NCBI GenBank assembly: GCA_037893245.1
Contig: JBAIAA010000251.1
Location: forward strand, 2,046,001 to 2,110,000
DNA: 64,000 bases
Source of the DNA: Crossaster papposus
Taxonomy: Eukaryota; Echinodermata; Asteroidea; Velatida; Solasteridae
Direction: 5' to 3'
Made by a program: the position numbers and the translations under genes. Below the pieces are notes generated by a model. It searched no databases and had not been told where the DNA came from. It worked only from the letters and a program-made list of their open reading frames with translations. Of this stretch, positions 7,965-20,109 are shown piece after piece (positions within the stretch are counted from its first letter, which is position 1; each line of letters opens with the position of its first letter).

Positions 7965-9948
7965 AACATTAACAAAAGAGATATTCCGTTGTGTTGTTTA
8001 TGAATAATGGGAAATTGTTTTAATATATTGAGCGTTTGATTAACGATGCAGTGGTGTAGTGTTTTGAACCCTGTTACTGAAAAAAAAAAACAAAAAAAAA
8101 ACATAAAACATTGCGGAATGGGAAACAAGAAACAGACAAGATTAAGGCGGGGTGTGCAAAATCAGTGTGAATTGAACAAAAACTGGAAAATGATAAAATC
8201 AACTTTAATTGTTTGTGCGTCTTAAGCCTCACGGAGAGTCGCAACTATTGTTTACCTAGATTGTTTAAAGTTGAGGAATTGATCACTAAGCGCATCCTTG
8301 ATGGGGAACGTGTTTGACGTTGCATCATCGGGCGCCGATGTACTGATGAGGGCGCTCTGTTAGTAGCGCCGCTGCAACGTTGAGGGCGCCACATAACTGT
8401 TACGGAACCGTCAAATAATTAATAATAATTGTAAAAGAGCATGGATTTTGGCGACTTTAACCCAACTTTGATGATAGTGAAAACACAGTCAAGAAAATGA
8501 GGAGTTAATGGCTGCAAGGTTTAAAACAAAGAATTATGTTGAGCACGTAATATTAGTTCACCCGAAGCCACTCCAACACCAAACCGGTGCGCCAAAACAG
8601 GAAAACGGCGCACATCTTGTAACAATTGTTTGCAATGTTTCGTGGCATGTTTTAACGGTGGTGAGTTAATTATTGAGAATTCCTGCCAACATTATGAAGA
8701 GAAAATTACCCAGAAGCCGATGAACTACGTTTTTTACTATACAAATATATATAGATAAAACAATTGACTTTTTGAATTTTTATTAAAAAAATTGTTTTAT
8801 TTATTTTACCAAATAAATGGTCATAAATTACAAATAAAACAATTGACTGCATGTGATATCTAAAATCAATGAGAAATTTATTATTATCAGAAAAACACAA
8901 GATGAAACCAAATAAGGTCATTTTCTCCCAGAGTTTCTACCTAAAACGCCCCATTTGTTTCTATAAGTAATTTGAAAGGTTAAACAAAAAATTGCTGGTA
9001 AAATTGCATTTGAGATCAATGTTCACATGTGGCGTCAGTGATGACAGCTAAAGTAATTTCAACTATTTCCTATAATGTACAAATAAAGTCCAGCCTTAAG
9101 TCTGGTGTCGAGACAACAGTGGGTAATACCGACTGCTCTCTCCTGGCACCAGACTACTTCATATTGAAAATTTGCAAAAATAGACTTCTACAAACATTTT
9201 TTATTCACCTTTTTGTAAATTTGAATACTTCAGATTTAACCGATGCCTTTTTTTATTTCGTATAATGAGCAGCTTAACGCGTTACTGCATACATCGGCTG
9301 TTACCACAAAAAACGCACCTCCTATTTTTTTTACCCAGTTTCCCATCTTAAAAAGCAATAAAAACATATCAAAATAAATGTTCACATTGATAAAATAAAA
9401 AGCAATTAATGAAATTGTTAGTTAAATTGCATGTTAATAAAAGGTACTTAATACTGTGACAAATCTACTGATAGATAGATGCGAGGGTGCATATTGGTAC
9501 TCATGATGTTATGATCAATCATGACAACATCATGATAACCAATTCCCTGTAGAAGTATCTACCCCACCCTCACCCCCAGTCCATAGCAGCTGGGATGCCA
9601 TTATACCACACATTTGTTATGGGTTCATTAGTGAGGGGTTCTGGCAAAATGAGACAGAACTGGGCAGAGGTTGAAATGAGGGTTTTCGGGTATCAGAAAA
9701 GAGAATAAAATTCTCCTTACAATGCTGTATGTTGTGCTTCAATCGGACATTCCGTGAACAAGTTATGGATGTTTAAAGTTCACATTTATCAATATGTCGC
9801 TAAGGTACAATGTTATGAAAAAGAACTTTGAAATGTTGAGTTTTGTACATGATATATGGGAAAATGTTAATTGTTTTCCCTATAAAAACTCTTTCATTCC
9901 ACTATTTCCATACTATTTCTTAATCAAATATAGTTATTAGACATAGCA
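7965..9948. other. no gene recognised
   Basis: A/T-rich sequence with short poly(A) tracts (8080-8102), scattered GGGCGC motifs near 8330-8390, and short open frames (8706-8921, 9029-9265) without recognisable coding character. No RNA gene was seen. Confidence 0.5.
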
Positions 9949-11805
9949 AGGATTACAAATATCAATAAATCTGAAGAAAAATAAACACTCATTATTTATT
10001 ATTTTGCATTTTTCTCCACTATGCCCTGTGCCCAGTTCCGCCTCGCACATTAAAGCACATTGAGTTGCAAGTCTGGTTGTTTTTGTTTCCCTTGGGGGAA
10101 CAAAAAAAACCTCCAAAACACAAATTAATAAAAGAAAAAGTTTCCAATGACTTACAAACTTTATTTTAAGAGAGACAAAGAAAGAAAAATATAATACTTT
10201 GATTGTTGTAAAATCACACCCCGGACGTAAAACTCTCCAAAATTAGCCCTATTATTAAGATTTCCAAGGCGCTAAACAAGATTGGGGGATGATAAATTTT
10301 TATTGGCACTGGTAGAAAAGATAATTATTATCTCATCGGAAGTGTGAGATCGCACGGTTATGGTGCGTGTCTTATGCAAATCAGGGATTAGTATGCAGTG
10401 GTCCACGAAGGGTGCTGAGGAATGTCCTTTAAGGTGCGTGTATGATATTTAAATACTAAGAATTGGAAGTGCTTAGTTTGGATTTATTATTTGATCTTGG
10501 AGCTTGTTCGCTTTTTCAAGCGCTCGATCGCCTTCGGGGGTCAGACGGGAATGTTTTTAGAGCATCTTTTTTTCTGTACCCAAATAAATCCCAGGTTTTG
10601 ATCTCCGTTTTTCGCCTGTCTCAATTAAATATTGATAAATTCCTAATTGTTTCCAATCCTACAACATTTTCATGAAATTTATTCAGGGATAGCAGCAAAC
10701 GCTGTAACAAGTAAAGATATTTGTTGGGATGATTGCCAATACCGCATCCGTTAACGATTCGAAGTGTTCATCGTAAAGATAGTCAATAGGGCTTACCCAT
10801 GTTTATGTTAAATGTCCTGGTTTAGGAGTTAAAGAAGGAAATTTTCGAGTTTCTTTTACAGTTTATTTATATGTTCACAGTGATAGAGAAAAAATGCTCA
10901 CAGAAATGTAAGGTTATAGTATCTTATTATGATGGTTTGTGGTGAATACGCTTCCAATCAAATCGGAAGTATAAAAGTTTATATATTGAAGTGTACATCC
11001 CCACGTTATGCAGATTGTAATGTACAAATAACTGAATCGTTGCTAGTCAAAGAAAATATTTAAGTTTGTAAAAGCGAATTGAGTTGAATTAAATGTCAAA
11101 CATATGATAATATTCAAACATTGTGTAGGCCATAAACATATTATAGACAAGCTGAAAGTATAAGAATTGTATTGTATATAGCTATTTTTCAAGTGGTGAA
11201 TCCCGGTGTGTGTGAGCGTAAACCAGCAAGAATAAAAACAGGTAAAAATGTAATTACGTAAACATATTTTGGTTGTTGCAAGTCTGTTGCAAGTGCATGT
11301 ACATGTATGGTTGGTTATCGTGGCTGAGATGAGATTGGTCAATACGTATAGGCTGGGTTCGGGCGGTCTGTTCTTAACTCGCGAAACTCGATTGTGCAAA
11401 ACCCCGAATAATAGGTGGTGTGTGATCCTGTTCCGAGTGCAAGATTCCTGGGTCGCGTTTGAGCGCGACAACCGAGTTTTGCGTGTCAAGAACAGACCGC
11501 CCGACGCGACGAACCAGTCTGAGTCACCGTTGGAGTAAATCGGATGTGCAAGGGCCACATATGTGCAGGGTTCACCAAGTTCATTTTGTTTTGTCAGGTA
11601 CGTGACTTCATTTCCGGTCTGTATTTCCTCCAAAGCTCTAGGAGCCAATTCCATTGAGCTGCTAAGAACAATAAATTGGCTTAGCGCAACACTGCTAAGT
11701 TAAAAAGGTTACAAGTTTAGATTCCATTGTTTTTTTCCGGGGCGCCTTGCAAATAAACCAGTTAAACATTCTACCTGAGGCTAAACCATTTATAATTGTA
11801 TGCAT
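9949..11805. repeat. duplicated block, copy A
   Basis: About 1.86 kb aligns in order and orientation with 24106-27135. Shared landmarks are TTATTTATTATTTTGCA, CAGTTCCGCCTCGCACAT, GCGCTAAACAAGATTGGGGG, GCGCTCGATCGCCTTCGGGG and the 3' limit CCATTTATAATTGTATGCAT. Copy A lacks two insertions found in copy B and so represents the older, empty arrangement. No intact protein is encoded. Copy B has a minus-strand frame (26852-27229) with a coding look that is interrupted in copy A. It may be a dispersed transposon or a segmental duplication. Confidence 0.8.
11359..11504. mobile_element. 146-bp inverted-repeat element (MITE-like), copy A
   Basis: Ends read TCGGGCGGTCTGTTCTT and its complement; the similarity of the two arms continues imperfectly for about 33 bases (CTCGCGAAACTCG against CACGCAAAACTCG). 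A same-sized copy lies at 26680-26825 inside copy B, so the insertion predates the duplication. No coding capacity. A target-site duplication is not evident. Confidence 0.6.
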
Positions 11806-12330
11806 GTCTTGTGCTAAATCAAGTAAGTAAAATAATAATAATAATGAAGACCACCCCCACCCCCCTTAAAAAAAACAAAATAAACCAAACAAACAAACAG
11901 AACCACAGTAAACTACAAATCAATAGAAACACATTCTGATAACTTTAGTGTTCAAAACATTCGCAGAATAGTATATTTTTACTTGATGTAGAGCGTAGAG
12001 ATGTGGAACTCGACAATTTGTTTTCATAATGTTTTGGTATTATTAATATGTTACCTTTAATAATATCGTGGCTAGTGTTTGTTTCATAATGGGGCTCTAC
12101 ATACAACACAAACTGAACACAAATCACGACCGGTGTACGTCATGTTTCTATCCACCAATCATAGTTGGTCACCCAACAAGTCAGTGGTTCAAGTGGTCTT
12201 TCATTGGGGAAGTCACAATACAATATTTGTCAAGGCACTTATCTATCTAACCCGGTTTTTCCTTTAGCCTTGTTCTCTGGTTAAGATATTCCGCAAGAAA
12301 ATTGGCGAAGAAAAATATAAACCTTAACAA
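11806..12330. other. no gene recognised
   Basis: A/T-rich sequence with a short (AAT)n tract near 11832 and short overlapping frames on both strands without coding character. Confidence 0.4.
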
Positions 12331-12390
12331 CAGCCAGATTTGAACCACAGACTTTTCGATCCATAGCCTATATCTCTACCAACTAGGCTA
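12331..12390 (-). repeat. tRNA-derived SINE head or tRNA pseudogene
   Basis: On the minus strand TAGCCTAGTTGGTAGAG matches an RNA polymerase III A box. About 40 bases later GTGGTTCAAATCTGG matches a B box. The arms do not make a clean tRNA cloverleaf, so a SINE head is more likely than a working tRNA. Confidence 0.5.
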
Positions 12391-12598
12391 TTTGTGAGTT
12401 AATTAAGAACAGGGGTTCTTTAGAGTTTTTTAATAATAAGTCCGTTGCCATTGTTCTCATTGTTCTTTTCATGATTATATGTTTACGCATTACAGCTGCC
12501 GAAGAAAAAAAATTGCGAACCGCTACACGTACACGTGGTCCAAGTTCATTTATTGCCTTTCCCCCCTGCAAACCTTCGAATCTCATCTGTCTTCCTTT

Positions 12599-13375
12599 TA
12601 TTGGTCAGTTGGGAGTGTCAATCACAAAGCACGCGTTTGAACGTGTCATCGACGACTATAACACGTCCATCAATAAGATGTGTTCATTTCACAGTGTCGG
12701 TGACTGAAGGTTGCATTTACATAACTCCCGTTCATACATTTTAAACGAGTCAGTGGTGCGTGATTGACAGCGCACAAGGGGCCACGCGTTTGAACATGTC
12801 ATCGACGTCTATAACACGTCCACCAATAAGATGGGTTCATTTCACAGTGTCGGTGACTGAAAGTCACGTTCATGAATATTAAACGAGTCAGTGGTGTGTG
12901 ATTGACAGCGCACAAGGGGCATTGCGTTTGAACATGTCACCGACATCTATAATACGTGCACCAATAAGATGTGTTCATTTCACAGTGTCGGTGACAGGAA
13001 GTACATTCACATAACTCCCGTTCATGAATATTAAACGAGTCAGTGGTGTGTGATTGACAGTGCGCTAGGGGCATTGCGTTTGAACATGTCACCGACATCT
13101 ACGTGCACCAATAAGATGTGTTCATTTCACAGTGTCAGTGACAGGAAGTACATTCACATAACTCACGTTCATGAATATTAAACGAGTCAGTGGTGTGTGA
13201 TTGACAGCGCACAAGGGGCATTGCGTTTGAACATGTCACCGACATCTATAATACGTGCACCAATAAGATGGGTTCATTTCACAGTGTCGGTGACAGGAAG
13301 TACATTCACATAACTCACGTTCATGAATATTAAACGAGTCAGTGGTGTGTGATTGACAGTGCGCTAGGGGCCAAT
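12599..13375. repeat. five-copy tandem repeat (139-152 bp) upstream of the C1q gene
   Basis: Copies of CACAGTGTCGGTGAC start near 12692, 12844, 12983, 13130 and 13282. Every unit also has CGTTTGAACATGTCACCGAC, CCAATAAGATGTGTTCATTT, ATGAATATTAAACGAGTCAG and TGTGTGATTGACAG. GTCACCGACA and TGTCGGTGAC within a unit are inverted copies and can pair. The array ends about 70 bases before the probable first exon of the C1q gene. Confidence 0.9.
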
Positions 13376-13439
13376 TACAAACCGGGCAACGTTCCTCAGT
13401 CACTGCTTAGGAAATCACTGGCAAGTGTTTAAGGCAGGA

Positions 13440-13533
13440 GCGCGCGCTTCATTCCTCACAACGACCGCAACTCATCTTCGCCTTCGTCAGGACAGCCAGA
13501 GAGAGACCTGAACGCAAGAACGAGATTTACAAG
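13440..13533 (+). other. probable 5' non-coding exon 1 of the C1q gene
   Basis: Sequence without ATG ends in TTTACAAG followed by the donor GTAAGG at 13534. A TTTAAGG element lies about 15-25 bases before the proposed exon. The upstream limit is approximate. Linked to the downstream exons only by splice-site quality and orientation. Confidence 0.4.
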
Positions 13534-13857
13534 GTAAGGTTTTGTGACAGATGGAAACAGGCTTTTCAAGTCTTGAGATGAAATTAATGTTTGTAACAAG
13601 TCGTATCCTCATTGAGTTCTTGTTCCTCCCATTTCTTTTTTGAGCCACTCAGTTTTGGGATTCGGCTTTTTTGAGTGTATCCTGTCCACTAGTTAATTGT
13701 TTGTTTGATAGATTGTTTGTTTGTTTGGTTGTTTGTTTGTTTGTTGGGGTGTTGGGGGGGGGGGTGTTTGTTTGTTAATTTTGTATTTTATTTTTTGACT
13801 TTCTTGCCTTCTTGTTCTTTCATGTATGTAAATAACAGATTTTTTATATCAAATGTA

Positions 13858-14507
13858 TTGTATTTAATTTAAATTTATTTTTATTTGATATAATTGTATG
13901 TAGACATTTCAAGGTTGGGTAGGCAGGCTTTAGGGCTACAGTGTTTTAGTACACTTTTGCCTACCCTGGCCAGCTTGAAATGTTTTCTTGTCTTTGTTTA
14001 GATCCAACCCTCAATCTTTTATCATTTGTCTAACCCTCCCCCCCCCCCCCCACCCGAAATACACCACATTCTCACTCCCTATTTCCCCTCCTTTTCCTCT
14101 GTAAACCCACAACCACTCGTCACTCGCCTACCCCACACACTCACAACTCCCTCCCCCTACTTGACCACTCTCCTCCCCACCCCTCCCCTCCTCGACCAAT
14201 CCCCTCCTCCACCCCTCCCCTTCTCAACCACTTAAATCCTTCCCCATTGCATACTTTACTTCTCATTTTCCTTCGTTTCCCTCCGATAACCCCATCCCCC
14301 ACTGACCCCATCCCCCACTGACCCCAGATTTCTAATCCTCTTCACCTATTGAATTATTCAGTTTTGCTATTTAAACTTTTTGTTTCTGTTATATTGAAAG
14401 CATTGTTACTTTATACTTGCAATGATTTCATGCACAGCTGTATAACTTTGTCAATGTACTGTTTGTTTGTTTTTTTCTTGGATGAATAAATAATAATAAT
14501 AATAATT
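13858..14507 (+). repeat. dispersed repeat, copy 1
   Basis: About 650 bases match the reverse complement of 53203-53853. Both contain CAAGGTTGGGTAGGCA, AGTACACTTTTGCCTACCCTGGCC, ATCTTTTATCATTTGTC, a C-tract, a pyrimidine-rich ACC/CTCC tract, and end in GAATAAATAATAATAATAAT. The simple (AAT)n tail suggests a retroposed element, orientation plus. The open frame inside (14026-14235) is only the pyrimidine tract. Confidence 0.8.
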
Positions 14508-15172
14508 CCTTCCGGATTAGTGGTTCTTACAAAAGTATGTTTTAAACAAAACTCGTGAATAGAGTAAGTTGTGTCAGATTATATTTTGACTCTCTGCTCC
14601 GTTGTTCATGTAAATAGTTGAATTGTATACCCTTGGTACTGTGCTTGATGTTCAGGCTGTTCCACCATCCTTCTGACATGCTTTAATGAGCACACACAGC
14701 CTACCCCAGCATCCTACCAAGCATCTTTTAGCATCATGTCAGAATCTGCCGCGTATCCTGTTCCAGAATCTTCCACCTCATGTCCACTGAACTCGGCACC
14801 ATCCACAAACCATAAGGTGTTAGCGCAAGCATCCCATCCTATTGATTTTTTCACCACTCCATGCAAACCATTAGGGCATAAGTCTTATTTAAAAGGGTTG
14901 GAGCAAACGTCAAATGTATTGTATTCCTTCTTTGCATCCACAGACTCCCCTTGTTATCTTCCCATTTCGTCATCATCTTTGTTACTTTCTTTTTAGGGAC
15001 AGCTGCTCGCTTTGATAAAACATAATGATATTACAACATCAACAACAAACAAACAAACAAATTATAGCCTTTACGCTGACAACAGCCTCAAAGTGCTGTA
15101 AAAATACATTAAAATAAACAAATAAAGAGACTTGTTGTGAGTTAAGGTGTTTTTTTGTTGTATTATTTTCAG

Positions 15173-15242
15173 GTGACATTCAACTTCAGTCACTAAGATT
15201 TCTTCTCGGCGGCTGAGCTCTGATTAAGAACACCACGTCAAG
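15173..15242 (+). other. probable 5' non-coding exon 2 of the C1q gene
   Basis: TTTTTTGTTGTATTATTTTCAG is a strong acceptor before 15173, and GTCAAG/GTAGGC is a good donor at 15242/15243. The 70 bases contain no ATG, fitting a leader exon. The next acceptor (TTTTATACAG) is one base before the ATG of the C1q coding exon. Confidence 0.45.
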
Positions 15243-16170
15243 GTAGGCCTTACTGTATTAAAAACAAATAAACAAATAACGTTATATTTTTTAACAAAAC
15301 CATTGACGTATCTTGTGAGGAGCTATAGCTAAACAATCAGCGAGACAAATTCTTAAATATTACCGTATTTACAGAGTTTTTCAGTCAGGATATTATATCT
15401 TTCCCAGTTATTTTAACACTATAGTATCACACATTCTTATAACGACACTTTACTTTCATCCCCGAACATCGCCTAGCTCAATTCACAATTTAAAAAAAAT
15501 AGTTATCAATGAATTCCATTTTAGATCAAGTATTGTTGCAATTTGTATTTCTTCTGATTCCTCCTAAAATTGTGAAATTCGTTTCACGGGGCTTTCGAAA
15601 TTAAATTAAAAAAATAACTAATTTTGGTGTTTTTTGTCGTTTGTTTCAAGACTCTTGGTCATTTAAATACAAAAAATTACCATAACGTTTGATAGTAAAC
15701 AGAACAAAATGCAACGACAACAGCGTCTAAATCTATTAAAATAAAAACAAAGCAAAATACCCAAAACCACACATTAATTTACGACGAATCGCAATGCTCT
15801 AATTAAAATTATACTGCAACTTTAATCAAATCCCTTTGTAATTTTTAAAATTGAGAATCAAGAGTTGAGCTCGACGATGTTTGCGGACGAAATTAAAGTG
15901 CAAGTATAATGAATTTCTGGAGAAGAGGAGAGGTGGGGTTGGCCCTACTTTATAGCTTGATTCAAAACCCGTACGACACTCTTCCTCAAAAAAGTTGTTC
16001 CGTCAAATTTGTTTTGCCGCTTTATACAAACCGACCAAAACGAACATCTGAAGTTATTTTGTATGCGCTCTACCCGAGAACCTTTTAATTCATTTTTTTT
16101 GCTTCTTTTTCTGTTTAATAATAAGTCCCTTTTGTTATTTATATTGTGTACTTTTGGTATTTTATACAGA

Positions 16171-17004
16171 ATGAAGATCTTGGTTGCAACCGTTCTTTCA
16201 ATCGCCCTCCTTCTGGGTAACTCTGACAAGCTCCGAGCTTCCGTCACTGGGCCGGTTGCCACGGACGGTGATGTTCCAGCGTCTCAGGCGTGTCCAATGT
16301 GCTGCCAGGGACCTACTGCCGCACATGGTATACCAGGTTTAAATGGGCAGGTCGGACCGATGAGGCCCTACGGCCAGCCGGGGTCAAAGGGCGACGCAGG
16401 TCAACCGGGTCAAACTGGCGATATCGGGCCAATCGGTCCAATGGGTGTACGGGGAGCACCTGGGAACGCTGGGCCTAAAGGTGAGAATGGGATAGGCCAG
16501 CCCGGCAAGATAGGTCCGAAAGGTATGCAGGGTGTTGTCGGAAGTCCTGGTCAGACTGGTGTCAAAGGTCAGAAGGGTGAGCCAGCAGACGACTCCAACC
16601 AGCGGGTAGCATTCACCGCGGTGAGGACGAGCCCCTCTGATACCTCTACGAGTCACGACACCCGTTTGACCTTCCAGCAGACCGAGACGCTTCTGCCGGG
16701 TACCAGCTTTGATCTCGGGACCGGCACGTTCACGTGTACTGTGCCGGGCACCTACGTGTTTACGTTTTCTGTGAACAGATATTCCAGCAGCCGCCTGTTC
16801 GTTCATCTCCGGAAGAACGACGACTATGTTGTCACTGGCCTTAGCACTGATCCAAGTCACTATGAGTACGAGCAGGTGTCTGGGAGCGCGGTGCTGGTTC
16901 TGCTGCGAGGAGACACGGTGGGGCTTACCATGCGCGGTAGGGCGTATAGTGAATCCACCCATCACTACACCTCATTCAGTGGCTTCCTCCTTTACCCCGA
17001 ATAA
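16171..17004 (+). CDS. secreted collagen-like C1q-domain protein
   Basis: A single coding exon of 277 residues. Residues 1 to about 24 form a signal peptide (MKILVATVLSIALLLG core). A short linker with CPMCC (41-45) could make interchain disulfides. Residues about 47-138 are Gly-X-Y repeats with two imperfections (around GPMRPYG and GENGIGQ), then a C1q globular domain covers about 145-277, with RVAFTAVR at its start, the FTCTVPGTYVFTF strand pair and the closing SGFLLYPE. Such proteins assemble as trimers by the collagen stem and serve as soluble pattern-recognition lectins or complement-like factors in invertebrates. The ATG follows the acceptor TTTTATACAG by one base. AATAAA at 17000-17005 overlaps the stop codon. 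The base composition is GC-richer than the surroundings, as expected for a live gene. Confidence 0.93.
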   Translation: MKILVATVLSIALLLGNSDKLRASVTGPVATDGDVPASQACPMCCQGPTAAHGIPGLNGQVGPMRPYGQPGSKGDAGQPGQTGDIGPIGPMGVRGAPGNAGPKGENGIGQPGKIGPKGMQGVVGSPGQTGVKGQKGEPADDSNQRVAFTAVRTSPSDTSTSHDTRLTFQQTETLLPGTSFDLGTGTFTCTVPGTYVFTFSVNRYSSSRLFVHLRKNDDYVVTGLSTDPSHYEYEQVSGSAVLVLLRGDTVGLTMRGRAYSESTHHYTSFSGFLLYPE

Positions 17005-17005
17005 A
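17000..17005 (+). terminator. AATAAA poly(A) signal overlapping the C1q stop codon
   Basis: GAATAAATAATAAATAATT contains the TAA stop (17002-17004) and two AATAAA hexamers, the first overlapping the stop. A very short 3' untranslated region is implied, unless a later site is used. Confidence 0.5.
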
Positions 17006-18132
17006 TAATAAATAATTGCTGCAACAGTAGTCGTATTAAAAAGGAATAATATTCAATGTCATAATAATCAATATTTGTTAAGCGTCTTATTTAGTCTCCA
17101 TAAAAAGTTTCAAAACACTTTACAAACCGACATAAAAACTACATAAAAACAATTTAATCAAAAATAATATTTGTATAGAACTTGTTTTAGGTTGCGTATG
17201 TTTTTATTCCACACTCGACACTTGTCGCAATAGCTGAGATACATTTGGTGTTTAATTCTAAACCTTGTTTCAATACGATTTAATGCAGTTAATTAGTTGT
17301 ACAATGTACTATCGACGTACTAATAAATATCTTACTTATTTGAAGAAAAAAAATGATTATAGGCATCCAGCAAAATGATTACGGTTGATATCGTGTAATT
17401 CTAATTGTTCAAAATTGTTTAAACAAATTCACAATCGCCCACTGATGAACGAGACAAAACATAATAATAACTGCCCGACTTTGGTTGAAAAAGAATGCCG
17501 TTTTTCTTGCTTTTCTCGGCATCCATGATTGCAAAACTTCGGACAGGTCAGTTAAACGATATTTACTATAAAATACAACCGAACCCCCCAAATCCACCCA
17601 TTCATAATAATTTAAGCAATTACCAATGGTGTATCCTAGTCCTTTAAATGTTCATACATGTCCGCCATACTGCTACTGGCATTTAAACATATCGTTACTG
17701 AATAAACATATTTACCCATTTTATGTTGTTTCAAATGTGTTTTTTTTTTATATACAATTTACTGTTTTTAATATTCATTTTTAATAAAATGTTCAGATAT
17801 ACTGATACCAGTGCAGCGTAACTGGAGGTCCAAGGTTCAAACCCAGCTAAAGTCAATGGATGAATACAACATAAAATATTTTGCTTCAATTCTCAATTTG
17901 TAAGCATTTAATAGCATCTATATTAATTAAAAAAAGTAAGGTAGAATATTAGCATTTGCTCCATTTGGTATAAATTAAATGTTCGCTGTGTGTGGCTATA
18001 CTGTACGTGTACATGACAGACTATTGTTATAAACCATTCAGCTGTGCAATTAACAATGTGCAAATAAGTATAAAGCGTTTGATACTTTGTTAGTTAGCAA
18101 TTCTAGGATTCCTAGGATATTAAGTATGAGCA
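17006..18132. other. no gene recognised
   Basis: A/T-rich intergenic DNA. Near 17808-17860 GGTTCAAACCCAGC resembles a B box, perhaps a degraded SINE. The minus-strand frame 17409-17597 has no coding character. Confidence 0.4.
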
Positions 18133-18377
18133 TCATGAACTCTCAGTTTTCGGTTTCCACTTCACTCTAAACTTCTCTCTCGGCATGTCATAGTCCCACT
18201 CTCCCTTCAGTATCATGTTAGCTGCCATGTGGCTGATCTCATCCGAGCACTTGGCCCCAACCCCGTTACCGCCAACGAGCACGCCAAGCCCAGGGCCGAC
18301 CATATCGCAGTAGAGTAGCCGCGTAGGTGTGGTGGTAGTCACGCAACTATCGGTGTGAATGGAAAGTGGCTTCAGAT
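18133..18377 (-). CDS. terminal exon of an FAD-dependent oxidoreductase (sarcosine-oxidase/DAO-like), partial
   Basis: On the minus strand ATTACCGTTGCAG is a good acceptor before 18377. The open frame then runs about 80 codons to the stop at 18133. It reads DSCVTTTTPTRLLYCDMVG, then LGVLVGGNGVGAKCSDEI, AANMILKGEWDYDMPREKF and a basic tail. The GGNGxGAKxSDEIxxMA pattern followed by W-D-x-D-x-P is what I associate with the C-terminal end of DAO-family flavoenzymes. No upstream exon with the FAD-binding Rossmann motif was found in the following minus-strand sequence up to about 24 kb. Either the intron is very long or this is an orphan exon left by rearrangement. Confidence 0.5.
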
Positions 18378-20109
18378 CTGCAACGGTAATAACAAGTGTT
18401 GCATCTTTTTCGGTTTAATATCCAGAGGCAATCACGGCAACTTGATGAAAAGTCGACAAAAACATAGGACGAACATTTTTGAATGGATGCATAGTTCCAT
18501 TTCAATATGGTGCACTTCACTGGATATACTTGTAACAAATTTGTGATTTACTTTTGTTTTATCCCACCGTTTTGTAAAACCTGCCGATAGTAATTATTGA
18601 CTAGTTTTGTGGTGACGGCGCTCAATATAACGGGGCACTACGATTCCTTGCATTAAATAACACATACGACGCGCCAATGTGTTTTGTGAAAAAACTCACA
18701 GGACGTGTCGCAGCTGCGTTGCGGCTACAAAACATTTGGGGAAAGAAAACAACATTTAGCTACATGTATTCAATAGGAATAGTATGGTGGTTTCATTGGG
18801 ACTAACAAATGATCAGCGCGGACGCCAAGCACAAGTTCTCCTCTCGCTTGGTTGCAGCAAGTGAGTTAGGGGAGACTTGGGTTTGAGTCACCAAACATTG
18901 AGTCTGAGTCAGAGTCCCAGTCACCACTGTAGAGTCCGAGTCTCAGTCATAAGTCAAATGGTTGGGTCTGAGCAATATTTATTGGTATTTGCCAGAGATT
19001 CAGTAAGAATTCAAAATCCAAATTCAGTAAGAATCAAAGCTCTTTATTACTAAAATTGGAAATTCATAGCTATTTTCCCATTCATAGCTATTTTATAGCT
19101 ATTCCCATTTTGCAATCTATAGGTTGGTTGCGCACAAACATTACCGTTGTGATTTTGAATTTACAAGGCGGGATTCAGACCTATACACGTCATGCATATC
19201 ATTTGCATATCTCAGGAGGGAATCTCAGGAGGTACGCAAGATTCGCTGCTGTTTGTAATACTGGACACCATTTGAAGTCTAGGAACCAGACTAGGCTAGA
19301 CATGGGAGGAGTGTGTTTACTCATAAAGATGTCAAAATCCAGCTAGATTATCTAATGGCCTGTTCTCTTAATGATTACATTCATTAGTCACATATACATG
19401 GTAATATTTACCGTTTGGGTACGGAATCGGTGGCAAAATGTAGCAGTCTTGTCCCAAGTCCGTTTCTCCCTCATGGACGTCTAAGGAAGGCATGCCCTGG
19501 AGCCTGTCCCTGTCATCTTCTATCAACTACAGAAGCACCACGACTTGAGACTTGGCCGCTATATCAAGTTGCAACCCAGCTGGTAGTAGGTCTCCCACAG
19601 CAGTTGAGGCCCAGTGCGAAGCAAGACTTTCTTAGCATTGATGGTCCTGTCGGCTTCGGTGGCTGGTGTAAATACGATGTGATAGATCGTCAACGAGGTC
19701 GTCCAATATTCTGCATCCTTGGCGCTGAGCCAAGGTCTGCTTGGCAAAAAGGAGCTTCCGCGGGCTCAGATGATGACACTGTTCCCTGTCTGGTTGGCAC
19801 CATCGAGTAGCTAACGGCCGAGGGAACCATCGTGTGCAGTCAGCCACAACACCCCAACGTCCCTGTAAAAATATATCCCTATACAGAGAAAATGATAGGT
19901 AACCAACTATTTAAGGTGTCATGTGATTAATGGCTGTTGACCGGTTCCCAGCCATTTTCCACTCGATAATAATAGCAGGTACTTGTACAGTGAAATATTC
20001 CAAATACCATCTCAGCTCCCGGGGGAGTATACAAAGTACAGCTCGATGCTGCCATTTCGGCGCAAAGAAGCTATTCCAATGACCATCTCTGCCCTCACAG
20101 GTACCCATT
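18378..20109. other. no supported gene; one coding-looking minus-strand stretch at 19559-19870
   Basis: Within this interval the minus strand at 19747-19559 encodes KDAEYWTTSLTIYHIVF and LLRTGPQLLWETYYQLG, which looks like real protein, but in-frame stops lie just upstream (about 19758-19815). It may be a pseudogene or an old transposon fragment. The source family is not recognised. The rest is unremarkable. Confidence 0.3.

Noticed and set aside
12331-12390. Functional tRNA gene
   Set aside because: A and B boxes are present, but acceptor and anticodon stems do not pair convincingly; a SINE head fits better.
16384-16965. 193-codon minus-strand frame opposite the C1q gene
   Set aside because: Antisense shadow of the Gly-X-Y and C1q coding sequence.
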